Shown here: piece by piece, positions 1 to 8,533 of the stretch
How the letters are laid out: the number at the start of each line of letters is the position of its first letter
Numbering within the stretch: the stretch's first letter is position 1
Source of the DNA: JAGPDB01 sp046331265
GTDB lineage: Bacteria > Actinomycetota > Acidimicrobiia > IMCC26256 > JAGPDB01
Direction: 5' to 3'
NCBI GenBank assembly: GCA_046331265.1
Contig: JAXLRE010000004.1
Span: forward strand, 62,001 to 126,000
Length of the DNA stretch: 64,000 bases
Program-made: the position numbers and the translations under genes
Notes under the pieces: model-generated
Databases searched by the model: none
What the model saw: the letters and a program-made list of their open reading frames with translations, nothing else
Told to the model about the DNA's origin: nothing

Positions 1-557
1 TCACCTTCAAGAGATTCAATCAATGCAGTTTCTTCTCCACAAATATATGCACCTGCACCTCTGTGAATAACAATATCTAAATCAAATCCGCTTCCATCAA
101 TATCTTTTCCAACTAATCCTTTTTGCTTTGCTTGAGACAATGCATTTGATAAAACATCGTAAGCGTGTGCGAGCTCACCTCTTAAGTAGACAAATGCTTT
201 GTTGCATTTAATTGCATAAGAAGAACAAATTATTCCTTCGATTAATTGGTGTGGATCACGAACAATCAACATATGATCTTTAAAAGTTGATGGTTCACCT
301 TCATCCGCATTAATAACTAAATAACGAGGAAATGAATCAGGAGGTAAGAACGACCATTTCATTCCTGTGGGGAAACCGCCGCCGCCGCGTCCTCTTAAGC
401 CAGAAGTTTTTACTTCTTCTATGATCGCATTGGGATCCATTCTCAGGGCTCTTTTTGCTACTTCATATCCGCCCAATGAAATATATGTATCAATATTATG
501 ATTGTCATCGGATTCGTTCATCCGCTTCGTAATAATTCGAGTTTCAGTTAATGTCAT
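1..557 (-). CDS. nuoF: NADH-quinone oxidoreductase subunit F (NuoF), N-terminal part, cut by window edge
   Basis: NuoF is the flavin-binding subunit of respiratory complex I; it binds NADH and FMN in the peripheral arm and passes electrons into the iron-sulfur chain. About 185 codons are present, beginning at an ATG (555-557) that overlaps the nuoE stop as ATGA. The visible part carries the glycine-rich GLRGRGGGGFPTG nucleotide/FMN-binding motif near residue 52 and ends in the conserved GAYICGEETALIESLEGE segment. The C-terminal [4Fe-4S] cluster domain lies outside the window. It is the last visible gene of the nuoA-F run. Identification is secure from these motifs and gene order. Confidence 0.96.
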   Translation of the reverse strand, partial: MTLTETRIITKRMNESDDNHNIDTYISLGGYEVAKRALRMDPNAIIEEVKTSGLRGRGGGGFPTGMKWSFLPPDSFPRYLVINADEGEPSTFKDHMLIVRDPHQLIEGIICSSYAIKCNKAFVYLRGELAHAYDVLSNALSQAKQKGLVGKDIDGSGFDLDIVIHRGAGAYICGEETALIESLEG

Positions 558-1054
558 TTCTGTTCCTCGATTAATGAACCAGATATTGTGCGAGCTTTTT
601 TATTACCAGACTTATAATCCTCAACTATGTCTATGGCATTTTGCGGTGTTACATTTTCGAAGAACTCGTAGTTGACTTGAAAACATGGAGCACCATCACA
701 TTTTGCTAAACACTCAACTTCTTCTATTGTTACTTCTTCATCAGATAAATATTTTTTCGTCAAGGTTTCATGAATTTCAGGTCCGCCCACAACAAGACAT
801 GTAACATTTGTGCAAACAGACACCAACAACTTACCGACGGGCTCACGTTTAAACATTGTGTAGAAGCTACATGTACCGTTTACCTCAGCTGGGGTAACAC
901 CAACTATGTCTGCAATTTCAGCCATTGCTTCGTTTGATAAATAACCGTCTTGGTCTTGAGCTAAATGAGCAAGAGGCAATATTGCAGATTTTGGATAAGG
1001 ATATTGATCCACTATTGACATTGCTTTTTCTTTATTAGCAGTATTAAAAGCCAT
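554..1054 (-). CDS. nuoE: NADH-quinone oxidoreductase subunit E (NuoE)
   Basis: NuoE is a thioredoxin-fold [2Fe-2S] subunit of complex I that works with NuoF at the NADH entry site. The 166-residue protein matches the usual family length. The four expected cluster cysteines are visible, two in the VSVCTNVTC stretch and two in VECLAKCDGAPCF. The N-terminal helical region (AILPLAHLAQDQDGYLS) is typical of the family. The start codon abuts the nuoD stop and the stop overlaps the nuoF start, so translation is probably coupled. Confidence 0.96.
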   Translation of the reverse strand: MAFNTANKEKAMSIVDQYPYPKSAILPLAHLAQDQDGYLSNEAMAEIADIVGVTPAEVNGTCSFYTMFKREPVGKLLVSVCTNVTCLVVGGPEIHETLTKKYLSDEEVTIEEVECLAKCDGAPCFQVNYEFFENVTPQNAIDIVEDYKSGNKKARTISGSLIEEQK

Positions 1055-2352
1055 TACCTATCAACTTCTCCCATGATTGGATCAACACTAGAAATAACTG
1101 CAACGGCGTCAGCAAAGTATCGGTTCTTCATCATTGGCACCATTGACTGAAGATTGTAAAAACTTGGACCACGAACATGCATACGCAGTGGTTTCGATTC
1201 ACCGTCGGCAACAAGATAGCAACCAATTTCTCCACGAGGTGATTCAACAGCAACATATGTCTCACCTGCAGGAACCTTAAAACCTTCTGTAAATAATTTG
1301 AAGTGGTGAATCAATGCCTCCATTGACTCATCAATTCGGGATCGAGGTGGTGGTGTAACTTTTTTATCTTGAACTCTGTAATCACCTTTTGGCATTTGCT
1401 CTACACATTGGCGAACTATTTTTATTGATTCAAGAATTTCGTATAAACGTATTCGGTATCGATCGAAAACATCACCGTTTGGTGTTGTTATCACATCAAA
1501 ATCAACTTGATCGTACGCCAGATAAGGTTGTTCTTTTCTTAAGTCCCATGCATAACCTGTAGACCTTAAGATTGGACCAGTCGCACTTAAAGCAATTGCT
1601 TGATCTGATGATATGACACCTACGCCTATCATTCTCTCTTTAAAAATAGGATTGTCAGTTAATAAATTGTTGTATTGAATAACACCTTTTTCAACAATGT
1701 CACAGATTTCTAAAACATCTTTTTTCCAACCGTCGTGCAGATCAGCTGCGATTCCTCCGACACGAATAAAGTTATGGTTCATTCGAAGACCAGTAATTTT
1801 TTCTAGTAATCGAAGTACTTCTTCTCTTTCTCTCCAACCATAAATCATCATTGATACGGCACCGATGTCCATACCATTTGTTGCTTGGAACAAAAGATGA
1901 GATGAAATTCGATTTAGTTCAACAAGCATCATTCGAGCCCATGTAGCACGTGTTGGAACTTCAATGCCTAATAGGTTTTCTACAGCTAAAGAAAAAACTA
2001 ATTCATTAGACAGAGGAGAGGCATAGTCCATTCTTGTTACATTTGTACATCCTTGTACATAAGTTAGTTCTTCGCCTGTCTTCTCCATCCCTGTATGCAA
2101 ATAACCAATAATTGGTTTTGCATCAAGAACGATTTCACCATTTAGCTCTGCCATTAAACGAAGAACACCATGAGTCGATGGGTGTTGAGGACCCATATTA
2201 ACGACCATGGTTTCATCTGTAACATCTTCAGGCCACAGACCACCTGTCATTATTATTTCTCGATGTGCAAGCTTTTGTTCACCTTCATCAGTTTGTGAAA
2301 TTAGTCTTTCATTTATTAGTTCATCATTATCGTTTTCTATTTCAAGACTCAT
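1054..2352 (-). CDS. nuoD: NADH-quinone oxidoreductase subunit D (NuoD, 49 kDa)
   Basis: NuoD is the large subunit that, together with NuoB, forms the quinone-binding pocket of complex I; it is related to the large subunit of NiFe hydrogenases. The 432-residue protein contains the signature GPQHPSTHGVLR near residue 53 and the C-terminal ESPRGEIGCYLVADG segment. It carries an acidic N-terminal extension of roughly 45 residues. It ends at DPIMGEVDR, the classical NuoD terminus. It lies between nuoC and nuoE with 1-4 bp overlaps. Standard subunit, no anomalies. Confidence 0.97.
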   Translation of the reverse strand: MSLEIENDNDELINERLISQTDEGEQKLAHREIIMTGGLWPEDVTDETMVVNMGPQHPSTHGVLRLMAELNGEIVLDAKPIIGYLHTGMEKTGEELTYVQGCTNVTRMDYASPLSNELVFSLAVENLLGIEVPTRATWARMMLVELNRISSHLLFQATNGMDIGAVSMMIYGWREREEVLRLLEKITGLRMNHNFIRVGGIAADLHDGWKKDVLEICDIVEKGVIQYNNLLTDNPIFKERMIGVGVISSDQAIALSATGPILRSTGYAWDLRKEQPYLAYDQVDFDVITTPNGDVFDRYRIRLYEILESIKIVRQCVEQMPKGDYRVQDKKVTPPPRSRIDESMEALIHHFKLFTEGFKVPAGETYVAVESPRGEIGCYLVADGESKPLRMHVRGPSFYNLQSMVPMMKNRYFADAVAVISSVDPIMGEVDR

Positions 2353-2861
2353 TTTTCACCTGCCCGGGCAATATCATCAGAAAAATTAACTGGAATTCGC
2401 GCAGCTGGATCATCTTTGCGTAACGGAAAACCTTCCCACTCATCTGGCATCAAAATTCTCGTCATATCGTTGTGGCCTGTAAATACAATTCCAAACATGT
2501 CATACACTTCGCGTTCTGCAAAGTTTGCTCCGGGAAAGATATCTGAAATTGTGTCGACGGTTGTATCGTGCTCATCTATTGGCACGATTAATCTAATTCG
2601 TTCATTTCTTTTATGAGAAATGAAATTAGACACTAAATGAAATCGAGTTTGTTCTACACCAGAAATTTGTTCACGTTGATTAGCAGTTAGAAAATCTGCT
2701 GCTGTTACATCTATACACATATTGACATCACATTTGTCTTTAAGAAATTGAACAATAGATTTATATGATTCTTTTGTTACATAAAAAACATCTTGTCCGT
2801 GTGAATCAACATATGTGGCTTCCGAAAATTGTTCGCTTAAGTTATTGGCTAAAGAATTCAT
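2349..2861 (-). CDS. nuoC: NADH-quinone oxidoreductase subunit C (NuoC, 30 kDa)
   Basis: NuoC is the 30-kDa peripheral-arm subunit that packs against NuoD. At 170 residues it is a stand-alone NuoC, not the NuoCD fusion of enterobacteria. The family signature occurs in the C-terminal half: the FPGANFAEREVYDMFGI segment followed by RILMPDEWEGFPLRKDD. It overlaps both nuoB (upstream) and nuoD (downstream) by 4 bp. Confidence 0.96.
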   Translation of the reverse strand: MNSLANNLSEQFSEATYVDSHGQDVFYVTKESYKSIVQFLKDKCDVNMCIDVTAADFLTANQREQISGVEQTRFHLVSNFISHKRNERIRLIVPIDEHDTTVDTISDIFPGANFAEREVYDMFGIVFTGHNDMTRILMPDEWEGFPLRKDDPAARIPVNFSDDIARAGEK

Positions 2862-3436
2862 GCTTTAACCTTTTTAACATTACTCACAGGAATTAATTTT
2901 CCTGAACCAGTTTGTCCATCTAATTGTTGAGTAGTTATTCCTAAACCTTTTCGACCTGGTTCACGACGCATTAGCAATTCTTCATTTTTAACTACGTCAT
3001 GCAAGGTTAATATTCCATGCATTAGAGTTTCTGGACCTGGCGGACAACCGGGTACATAAACATCAACAGGAACGATTTGGTCTACACCTTGGACTATTGC
3101 ATAGTTGTTAAACATTCCGCCTGAGCTCGCGCAAACACCCATAGAAATTACCCATTTTGGCTCAGCCATTTGATCATAAACTTGTCGTAAAACAGGTGCC
3201 ATTTTTTGGCTTACTCGTCCAGCGACAATCATTAAATCAGCTTGACGTGGAGAAGCACGGAAAACTTCCATTCCGAAACGTGCAAGATCGTAATGCGCCG
3301 CACCTGTTCCCATCATTTCGATAGCACAGCAGGCTAAACCAAATGTTGCAGGCCACATTGAATTTTTTCTAGCCCAGTTAACTAGATCTTCTAATCTACC
3401 TGTTAAAAAATTATGAGATATAGATTCTAAACCCAT
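2858..3436 (-). CDS. nuoB: NADH-quinone oxidoreductase subunit B (NuoB)
   Basis: NuoB carries cluster N2, the last iron-sulfur centre before quinone. The 192-residue protein shows the expected cysteines: the adjacent pair in LACCAIEMMG (around residues 35-36), one in GVCASSGG and one in VPGCPPGPE. An alanine-rich catalytic core is followed by a C-terminal tail of about 40 residues that is less conserved in the family. It overlaps nuoC by 4 bp and shares one base with the end of nuoA. Confidence 0.97.
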   Translation of the reverse strand: MGLESISHNFLTGRLEDLVNWARKNSMWPATFGLACCAIEMMGTGAAHYDLARFGMEVFRASPRQADLMIVAGRVSQKMAPVLRQVYDQMAEPKWVISMGVCASSGGMFNNYAIVQGVDQIVPVDVYVPGCPPGPETLMHGILTLHDVVKNEELLMRREPGRKGLGITTQQLDGQTGSGKLIPVSNVKKVKA

Positions 3437-3933
3437 TATTTTTCCTCTTTATGCTCGTTAACAGATTCTGGTAAATGCTCTTCGTTACGAGTAAATCCTT
3501 GAGACCTAATTATTGGAGAAATTAAATTAGAAGTTTTTGGTGTTGATGGTCCAAAATTTAATGCGCCGCTTGAAAGTAAATATGCGAAAGGAACCAATAA
3601 AATAAAAAGAAAGATTCCAATCATTGCTAAACCTGCAGGGCCAAGTCCTTCAACAACAAAATTCCCAAGATCACGGCGAATAAATATCGTTGAAAAAGGA
3701 TACAGAAATACGATTTCAACGTCTAAAACAATAAACGCAATGGCAAGTAAGTAAAATTTGACACCAAAACGTTGTTGCTCGTCGGTTTCAGGAACTATTC
3801 CACATTCATATGGAGCAGTTTTGGCCATTGTTCGTCTTTTTGGTCCAAGGAATGTTGAAGCCAAAAAAGAGATACTTATAAAAATTAAAGCTAATGCCAA
3901 AAAAACCAAAATCGGCAAATATGAACGGATCAT
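3436..3933 (-). CDS. nuoA: NADH-quinone oxidoreductase subunit A (NuoA) with C-terminal extension
   Basis: NuoA is a small membrane subunit at the junction of the hydrophilic and membrane arms of complex I. Three transmembrane segments are visible (about residues 7-28, 60-83 and 98-117). The conserved APYECGIVPE loop and the LLAIAFIVLDVEIVFLYP segment are present. At 165 residues it is longer than the usual ~120; the extra ~45 residues are a hydrophilic, acidic tail ending EHKEEK. It is the first nuo gene, 16 bp after a small lipoprotein gene, and seems to be read through from the cytochrome bc genes upstream. Confidence 0.95.
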   Translation of the reverse strand: MIRSYLPILVFLALALIFISISFLASTFLGPKRRTMAKTAPYECGIVPETDEQQRFGVKFYLLAIAFIVLDVEIVFLYPFSTIFIRRDLGNFVVEGLGPAGLAMIGIFLFILLVPFAYLLSSGALNFGPSTPKTSNLISPIIRSQGFTRNEEHLPESVNEHKEEK

Positions 3934-3949
3934 AATATCTTTCTATTGT

Positions 3950-4189
3950 TTAATTTTCAGTCTCGTCATTTCGTGATTTATTTTTTCTTATACGATCCAT
4001 CGTAAACATAGCAAGAGCACATAATGCAACTACAAGGAAGAGAACAGCGAAAGCATAGCCTCCACCACCAGGTTGGGTTCCTCCACCTTGTTCGCCACTA
4101 GCGTCTACAATAACTCCGCCTCTATCAGAACCACATGAAGTTAAGAATAAACTTATAAATGAAGCAGCTATTATGATTTTTGTTTTCAT
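3950..4189 (-). CDS. small putative lipoprotein with one C-terminal membrane segment
   Basis: This is a 79-residue protein of unknown function. It begins with a lipoprotein-type signal peptide ending in a lipobox LTSC at residues 16-19. A Gly-rich linker follows (GEQGGGTQPGGGG), then a transmembrane helix (about residues 45-65) and a short basic tail. It abuts the preceding membrane protein and is 16 bp upstream of nuoA, so it belongs to the bc/nuo directon. An accessory or assembly role in the respiratory chain is inferred only from position. Confidence 0.75.
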   Translation of the reverse strand: MKTKIIIAASFISLFLTSCGSDRGGVIVDASGEQGGGTQPGGGGYAFAVLFLVVALCALAMFTMDRIRKNKSRNDETEN

Positions 4190-5020
4190 TTAAGCATCAA
4201 CCAATTCTTTTTCAGCTTTTTCTGATTCAGCATCTTCATCGTCTGAATCATTTCCTGTTTTGTTTTTTGATAAATCTTTTTCTCTCCAGTGCATAGATAA
4301 AAGGAAAATCGCGAACAACACACTAGAACCTAAAAACAGAAACAGAGGAGGTTGACGCAACGAACCCAAATCTTTCTCTAACAATAAGACTTTTGAGTTA
4401 GCTTTAGCTTCATCAGATTTATCACATGTAGATCTAAATGCTGTATCAAATTTTTCTTTATCTAATTGACAGTAATAAGCCGCAGCATATTTAGGAGTAT
4501 GTCTAAACTCAAAATGCAATGGGTTAGGTTCTGATCCCCCAACTTCATATATATCGTTAACTATTACTGTGCTCTTCGGCAAGTCATTCGCAATTGATTC
4601 TGGTTTTTCAGGAGCAACTTCGCCTTCTTTAGGAGCAGCCAATAATGTATCTGCAGCTGCTTTAACATTGGCATATTCTGTTGACGTTAATTTCGAACCT
4701 TTTTCTTTAATGGTTTTAACTGCTTCAATATTCGAGCTTTTTACATCTTGAACTATTCCAACGGCCTTCCAAGCTTCTTGACGTCCTTTAAAAACGTTCA
4801 AAGGTGTTGCAGTTGTTAACCAAAGTAAAGAAAGAATAACAATGAAGCCAGAAACAATTGATCCTACAACTAAAAAACCTAAACGTGAACCTAAGTTTGT
4901 TGATAGTAATAAATATGTAGAACCGAAGAACATACCAATTCCAGCAAGAACAACAATCCACCCAATCATGAGTGGGTACCATGTCGTTTTTTCTATAACC
5001 TCATTCGCAAGAGTAAGCAT
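4190..5020 (-). CDS. membrane protein of the cytochrome bc cluster, unknown function
   Basis: This 276-residue protein has two N-terminal transmembrane helices (about residues 15-37 and 47-70), a ~150-residue soluble domain, one C-terminal transmembrane helix (about 226-243) and an acidic tail. The soluble domain contains two cysteines (YYCQLDKEKF and STCDKSDE) that could form a disulfide if the domain faces outward. No haem or cluster motif is visible. Its start overlaps the cytochrome c stop by one base, so it is translationally linked to the bc complex. I do not recognise a named family; an accessory role in the respiratory complex is inferred from context. Confidence 0.8.
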   Translation of the reverse strand: MLTLANEVIEKTTWYPLMIGWIVVLAGIGMFFGSTYLLLSTNLGSRLGFLVVGSIVSGFIVILSLLWLTTATPLNVFKGRQEAWKAVGIVQDVKSSNIEAVKTIKEKGSKLTSTEYANVKAAADTLLAAPKEGEVAPEKPESIANDLPKSTVIVNDIYEVGGSEPNPLHFEFRHTPKYAAAYYCQLDKEKFDTAFRSTCDKSDEAKANSKVLLLEKDLGSLRQPPLFLFLGSSVLFAIFLLSMHWREKDLSKNKTGNDSDDEDAESEKAEKELVDA

Positions 5021-6837
5021 TACTTGCCATCCTTCAAGTCGTTTCTTTCGTAATCAACAATTGCTTTAATTTGCTCTTCGCTTAATAAAGCTCCTGGGTT
5101 AGTGTTGTATCCAGGCATTCGTCCTGAACCCACACCTCGTGAACCATATTGTGACTGGAATATTGAACCACTACCAATGAAATTGATTTGATCTTTCTCA
5201 TTAGGGAACTGTCTAATGACGTCTCCACCTGAAAGGTTAGGGCCGTATGCACCCGTACCTTGAGGTGCAGGAAGTGGAATTCGCGCATTTGATGGGTTGA
5301 AATATGACCAGCCCTTTGTGTGGCATCTTGCACAGTTATATTCGAAAAGCATTTGTCCTTCTGATTGATTTTGAACTTGAGTCAATCTATCTTTCGCATT
5401 CTTTAATGCTTCAGGAGCGAATACTTTCTTTGTTGCATTTGCTGTTGCCAAGGCATCTTTTGCCTCTACATAGTTTTGAGCAATTTCCTTAAGTCGTCTT
5501 GTTTCTTGCAATTGAAGATCTGCATTAGTTTCTGCTGTTTTATTCTTCTTTGCTTTAGCTTCTTCAACTTTTTTCTCAATTTTTATTTCAACTTGATCTT
5601 TTTCAAGTTTTTCTAAATATTTTTGAGGATCCGAAAATGCAGATAATGCACTTTCATTCTTGTATGCATTTTCAGCTTGGTTAAAGTCGTCTTGTGCTTT
5701 AGCAACTGCTGCAGGAGCTTCTTCGTCTAGTACTTTTTGTGCAGCATCCACTGCCTGTTGTGCTTCCGCGATTTGTGCTTCACGTATATAATCATTTTCT
5801 GTTTTAGCTTCTATAGCTTTCAATGCAGCTTTTTCAACATCAAGAGCTTCTTGTGCTTTGACAACACTCACATCTTGCTTCGCACCATCTTCAGATACTC
5901 CACTTGCCACAACTTTTTCAATTGCAGCATTAAGCGCTTTGCGTGCATCTGAAATTTTCTTCTTTTGTTTAATTATCTCGCCTGAACGCAACGGTTGTGC
6001 AGCCTGATCTTTAGGCAATTGTATTGAAGCTAAGAAATTAACAAGGTCTTGAACAGCTTGTTCGTTCTTAGGTCCACCACCTGCAACGCCCCAAGCAGGC
6101 ATTGGTGTACCAGGACGTCCATAAGTAATGATGTCGTACAAATGGCTTCTACAATCTGGTGTCGATCGTTGCTCAGATAATCGACAAGACGAGACAAAAG
6201 GATTATCTGGCTCAGATTTACGTATTGGGTATTTATATAAAACTGTATTTAATGGTGGAGCTTTCCATGATACAGAGGTAGTTATACAATCTTTATTTGT
6301 AAATTTATTGTCACCTTTACATTTCGCATCTGTTTCTGGATCGTATAAAGATTTCAATGTGTATGTAGCAGCACCACCGCTTGCATATCGTCCAGTTTCA
6401 GCATCGTAACCACCATGACAGTTTGCACAACCTAAAGATTGAACGTTGTTATAACCTTTCATTCCAACACTTGCAAAAAGAGTTTGACCTCTTCTAACAC
6501 TTCGTTGATCAAATGAAGTTGTCATTTCAGCTTGACGGGTTGGTTCCCATAGAAAGTATGCAGTTATTGAAACAGCGACAACAGCAACAGCAATAAGTGC
6601 AACAGAAAGTGTACGTTCAAGTTTTTTAGTTTCTAAAACCTCATCGCCATAAAATTCGACGATATTTTGTGCTCTCTTTTCTTCTGATTTATTTCTAGCA
6701 ATTTTTAAAACCATTGCTAAGGCAACAAATAATGCGATAATCGCACCAAAAAGAAGTAAAGATTTAATTGATACAGGATTTTCGAAGCGCTCTCTAAAAG
6801 CATTTCCTGCAATGACCGGAGCAACTATTAAACGCAT
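5020..6837 (-). CDS. membrane-anchored two-haem cytochrome c with coiled-coil insert (bc complex c subunit)
   Basis: This 605-residue protein is likely the cytochrome c subunit of the quinol:cytochrome c reductase. Two N-terminal hydrophobic helices (about residues 26-46 and 77-96) anchor it. Two CXXCH haem-binding motifs are present: CANCH at residues 137-141 and CARCH at 502-506. Candidate distal methionines occur in MPAWG and RMPGY. Between the haem domains lies about 200 residues of Ala/Lys/Glu/Gln-rich sequence predicted to be coiled coil, unlike the compact two-domain QcrC family. It overlaps the Rieske gene by 10 bp and is followed at once by the 276-residue membrane protein. The cytochrome assignment is firm; equivalence to QcrC is inferred from two haems plus neighbours. 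Confidence 0.9.
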   Translation of the reverse strand: MRLIVAPVIAGNAFRERFENPVSIKSLLLFGAIIALFVALAMVLKIARNKSEEKRAQNIVEFYGDEVLETKKLERTLSVALIAVAVVAVSITAYFLWEPTRQAEMTTSFDQRSVRRGQTLFASVGMKGYNNVQSLGCANCHGGYDAETGRYASGGAATYTLKSLYDPETDAKCKGDNKFTNKDCITTSVSWKAPPLNTVLYKYPIRKSEPDNPFVSSCRLSEQRSTPDCRSHLYDIITYGRPGTPMPAWGVAGGGPKNEQAVQDLVNFLASIQLPKDQAAQPLRSGEIIKQKKKISDARKALNAAIEKVVASGVSEDGAKQDVSVVKAQEALDVEKAALKAIEAKTENDYIREAQIAEAQQAVDAAQKVLDEEAPAAVAKAQDDFNQAENAYKNESALSAFSDPQKYLEKLEKDQVEIKIEKKVEEAKAKKNKTAETNADLQLQETRRLKEIAQNYVEAKDALATANATKKVFAPEALKNAKDRLTQVQNQSEGQMLFEYNCARCHTKGWSYFNPSNARIPLPAPQGTGAYGPNLSGGDVIRQFPNEKDQINFIGSGSIFQSQYGSRGVGSGRMPGYNTNPGALLSEEQIKAIVDYERNDLKDGK

Positions 6838-7646
6838 AATGGGCCCTCCGCTCCTTGTCTAGTTGTATCTACACCGATTGGTGGACCTGAAACAACTGTT
6901 GAGAGATTCGTATTAATAACGATCTTTCCTCCTACAACGTCAAATGGGAAACGGTCCATACCTCTTGGTGCTGGACCACCAGTTTTTTCACCTACGCGAT
7001 TGTATTTAGAACCATGACATGGACATTCAAACCATTGCGATGTCTCACACCATGGAACTCTACAGCCCAAGTGTGGACATTTTTGGTACAAGGCAACAAT
7101 ACCGTAATCTGCCATTCCCTTAATAATTTTTGGATTCTTTGTGTATTCAGGAACTTTTTCAGCAGCTTCTACCGCAGCAGCATTATCTTTTGGATATTGA
7201 ACAATATATGCTCTTGCTTCAGGGATATAAAAAGGTTTCTTAGAACTTTTTATTGTTGAGATAATGTCAGCTAGTGGAGTTGTTACATTAACTATTCCAC
7301 CGAATCCACCTTTACCTGATGGAACAAGAAAAGCCAATAGCGATAAACCGAATGGTGGAAGTACACCTAATCCTAAAACACCGTATAAAGACCGGTTCAA
7401 GAATTTTCTTCTTGAAATACCTAGTTGCTCTTCGTCTGGTTTTTCACGAACAACTACATTTTCTTTTTTCGTTTGTTCTTCTACTTCTTTAGCATTACTT
7501 GAAGCGCTGTCGACTTTTACATTTTCGTCTTGTACAGTTTCTGTCGAATCGCTACGTGAAGCATTACGACCTAACAAAACAACCGTTGCAATAGCAACAA
7601 CTAATACACCAGCCAGTGCAAAAACTATAACTGTTGACTGATCCAC
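6828..7646 (-). CDS. qcrA: Rieske [2Fe-2S] iron-sulfur protein of the cytochrome bc complex
   Basis: The Rieske protein carries electrons from quinol to cytochrome c in the bc complex. Cluster ligands are visible as C190-x-H192 and C208-x-x-H211, with C195 and C210 placed for the structural disulfide. An N-terminal transmembrane helix (about 5-26) and a charged linker precede a twin-arginine-like SRRKFL motif at 79-84 and a second hydrophobic segment (about 88-108), suggesting Tat-dependent insertion as in other Rieske proteins. Length is 272 residues. The gene starts with GTG and lies between cytochrome b (C half) and the two-haem cytochrome c. Confidence 0.95.
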   Translation of the reverse strand: MDQSTVIVFALAGVLVVAIATVVLLGRNASRSDSTETVQDENVKVDSASSNAKEVEEQTKKENVVVREKPDEEQLGISRRKFLNRSLYGVLGLGVLPPFGLSLLAFLVPSGKGGFGGIVNVTTPLADIISTIKSSKKPFYIPEARAYIVQYPKDNAAAVEAAEKVPEYTKNPKIIKGMADYGIVALYQKCPHLGCRVPWCETSQWFECPCHGSKYNRVGEKTGGPAPRGMDRFPFDVVGGKIVINTNLSTVVSGPPIGVDTTRQGAEGPLCV

Positions 7647-7663
7647 TCTTTGTTTTCTCCGTT

Positions 7664-8524
7664 CTACAATTCGAAATAAACTCCGTCTTTCATTGGGAAG
7701 ACAAAGTTGAAACCTTGACCTCTAAAGAAAGAACCGATAATAACTAGTACAGCCCAGAAGATTAAAAATATTGTCATCATTGCGATTGCATATTTTCTTT
7801 TTTCAGGATTGTTGTCTGGATTTTTGTCGTAATACGGCGTTAATGCCAATAAAACTAAAGCGACACCTGGGATTGTTACACCCGCAACCATTGGATGGAA
7901 CATGGTCAACAATTCCTGCAAACCTAAAAAGTACCAAGGCGCTTTTGATGGGTTTGGTGTTTGGTTGATATCTGCAAGCCCAAGTAACGGTGCGCGTACA
8001 AACATTGAGAACAAGAACAAACCTGCTGTAACAATTAACATCGAACCAAATTCGATTGATAACAAATGAGGCCAAGTATGAACTTTATCTTGTGCTTCAG
8101 CTTTTGTTTGCTGAATCGATCCAGATTTAACAACTGTTAATAAACGATGTGTGTGACCTTCTGGACCAGTCATTGCAGGAGCGCCTGCAGGAGGTGCACC
8201 AGCAGGAGTTGCGGGAGCTGCCGATGCAGAACCTGTTGCAGCAGCTGGAGCAGCACCTGAAAGTACAGCGCGACGGTTATAAGAACGTTCAATTAAATGT
8301 CTAGGAACAGTTGCCGCAATCCCAGTTAGCTCTGGAATTTCTATTGCAGGAGCAGATGACGCCTCTTGTGAAACTGCTTCTTGACCTTCGGTAGCTGCTG
8401 AGCCTGTGGTCTCAGCTTGTGCTGCAGCCGTTTCGGAAGAAGCATTATCAGCACCTGCTTCAGCTGCTAGTTGCGCTTTTCGTTCTGCTGCTCGTTTTAA
8501 TAAGTGTTCTGGAATTTCACCCAT
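7664..8524 (-). CDS. cytochrome b, C-terminal half (subunit IV-like), with Ala/Pro-rich N-terminal extension
   Basis: This protein corresponds to the C-terminal half of cytochrome b. The membrane helices occupy about residues 150-280, and the quinone-site region contains TPNPSKAPWYFLGLQELL, typical of subunit IV/cytochrome b C-terminal domains. The first ~125 residues are an Ala/Pro/Gly-rich extension containing two related copies of a short helix, IPEHLLKRAAERKAQL (about 4-19) and VPRHLIERSYNRRAVL (about 74-89). The protein is 286 residues. Its partner, the haem-binding N half, is encoded 9 bp upstream. The split is as in cyanobacterial b6f; the repeat-bearing extension is unusual. Confidence 0.9.
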   Translation of the reverse strand: MGEIPEHLLKRAAERKAQLAAEAGADNASSETAAAQAETTGSAATEGQEAVSQEASSAPAIEIPELTGIAATVPRHLIERSYNRRAVLSGAAPAAATGSASAAPATPAGAPPAGAPAMTGPEGHTHRLLTVVKSGSIQQTKAEAQDKVHTWPHLLSIEFGSMLIVTAGLFLFSMFVRAPLLGLADINQTPNPSKAPWYFLGLQELLTMFHPMVAGVTIPGVALVLLALTPYYDKNPDNNPEKRKYAIAMMTIFLIFWAVLVIIGSFFRGQGFNFVFPMKDGVYFEL

Positions 8525-8533
8525 AGCTTTTCC

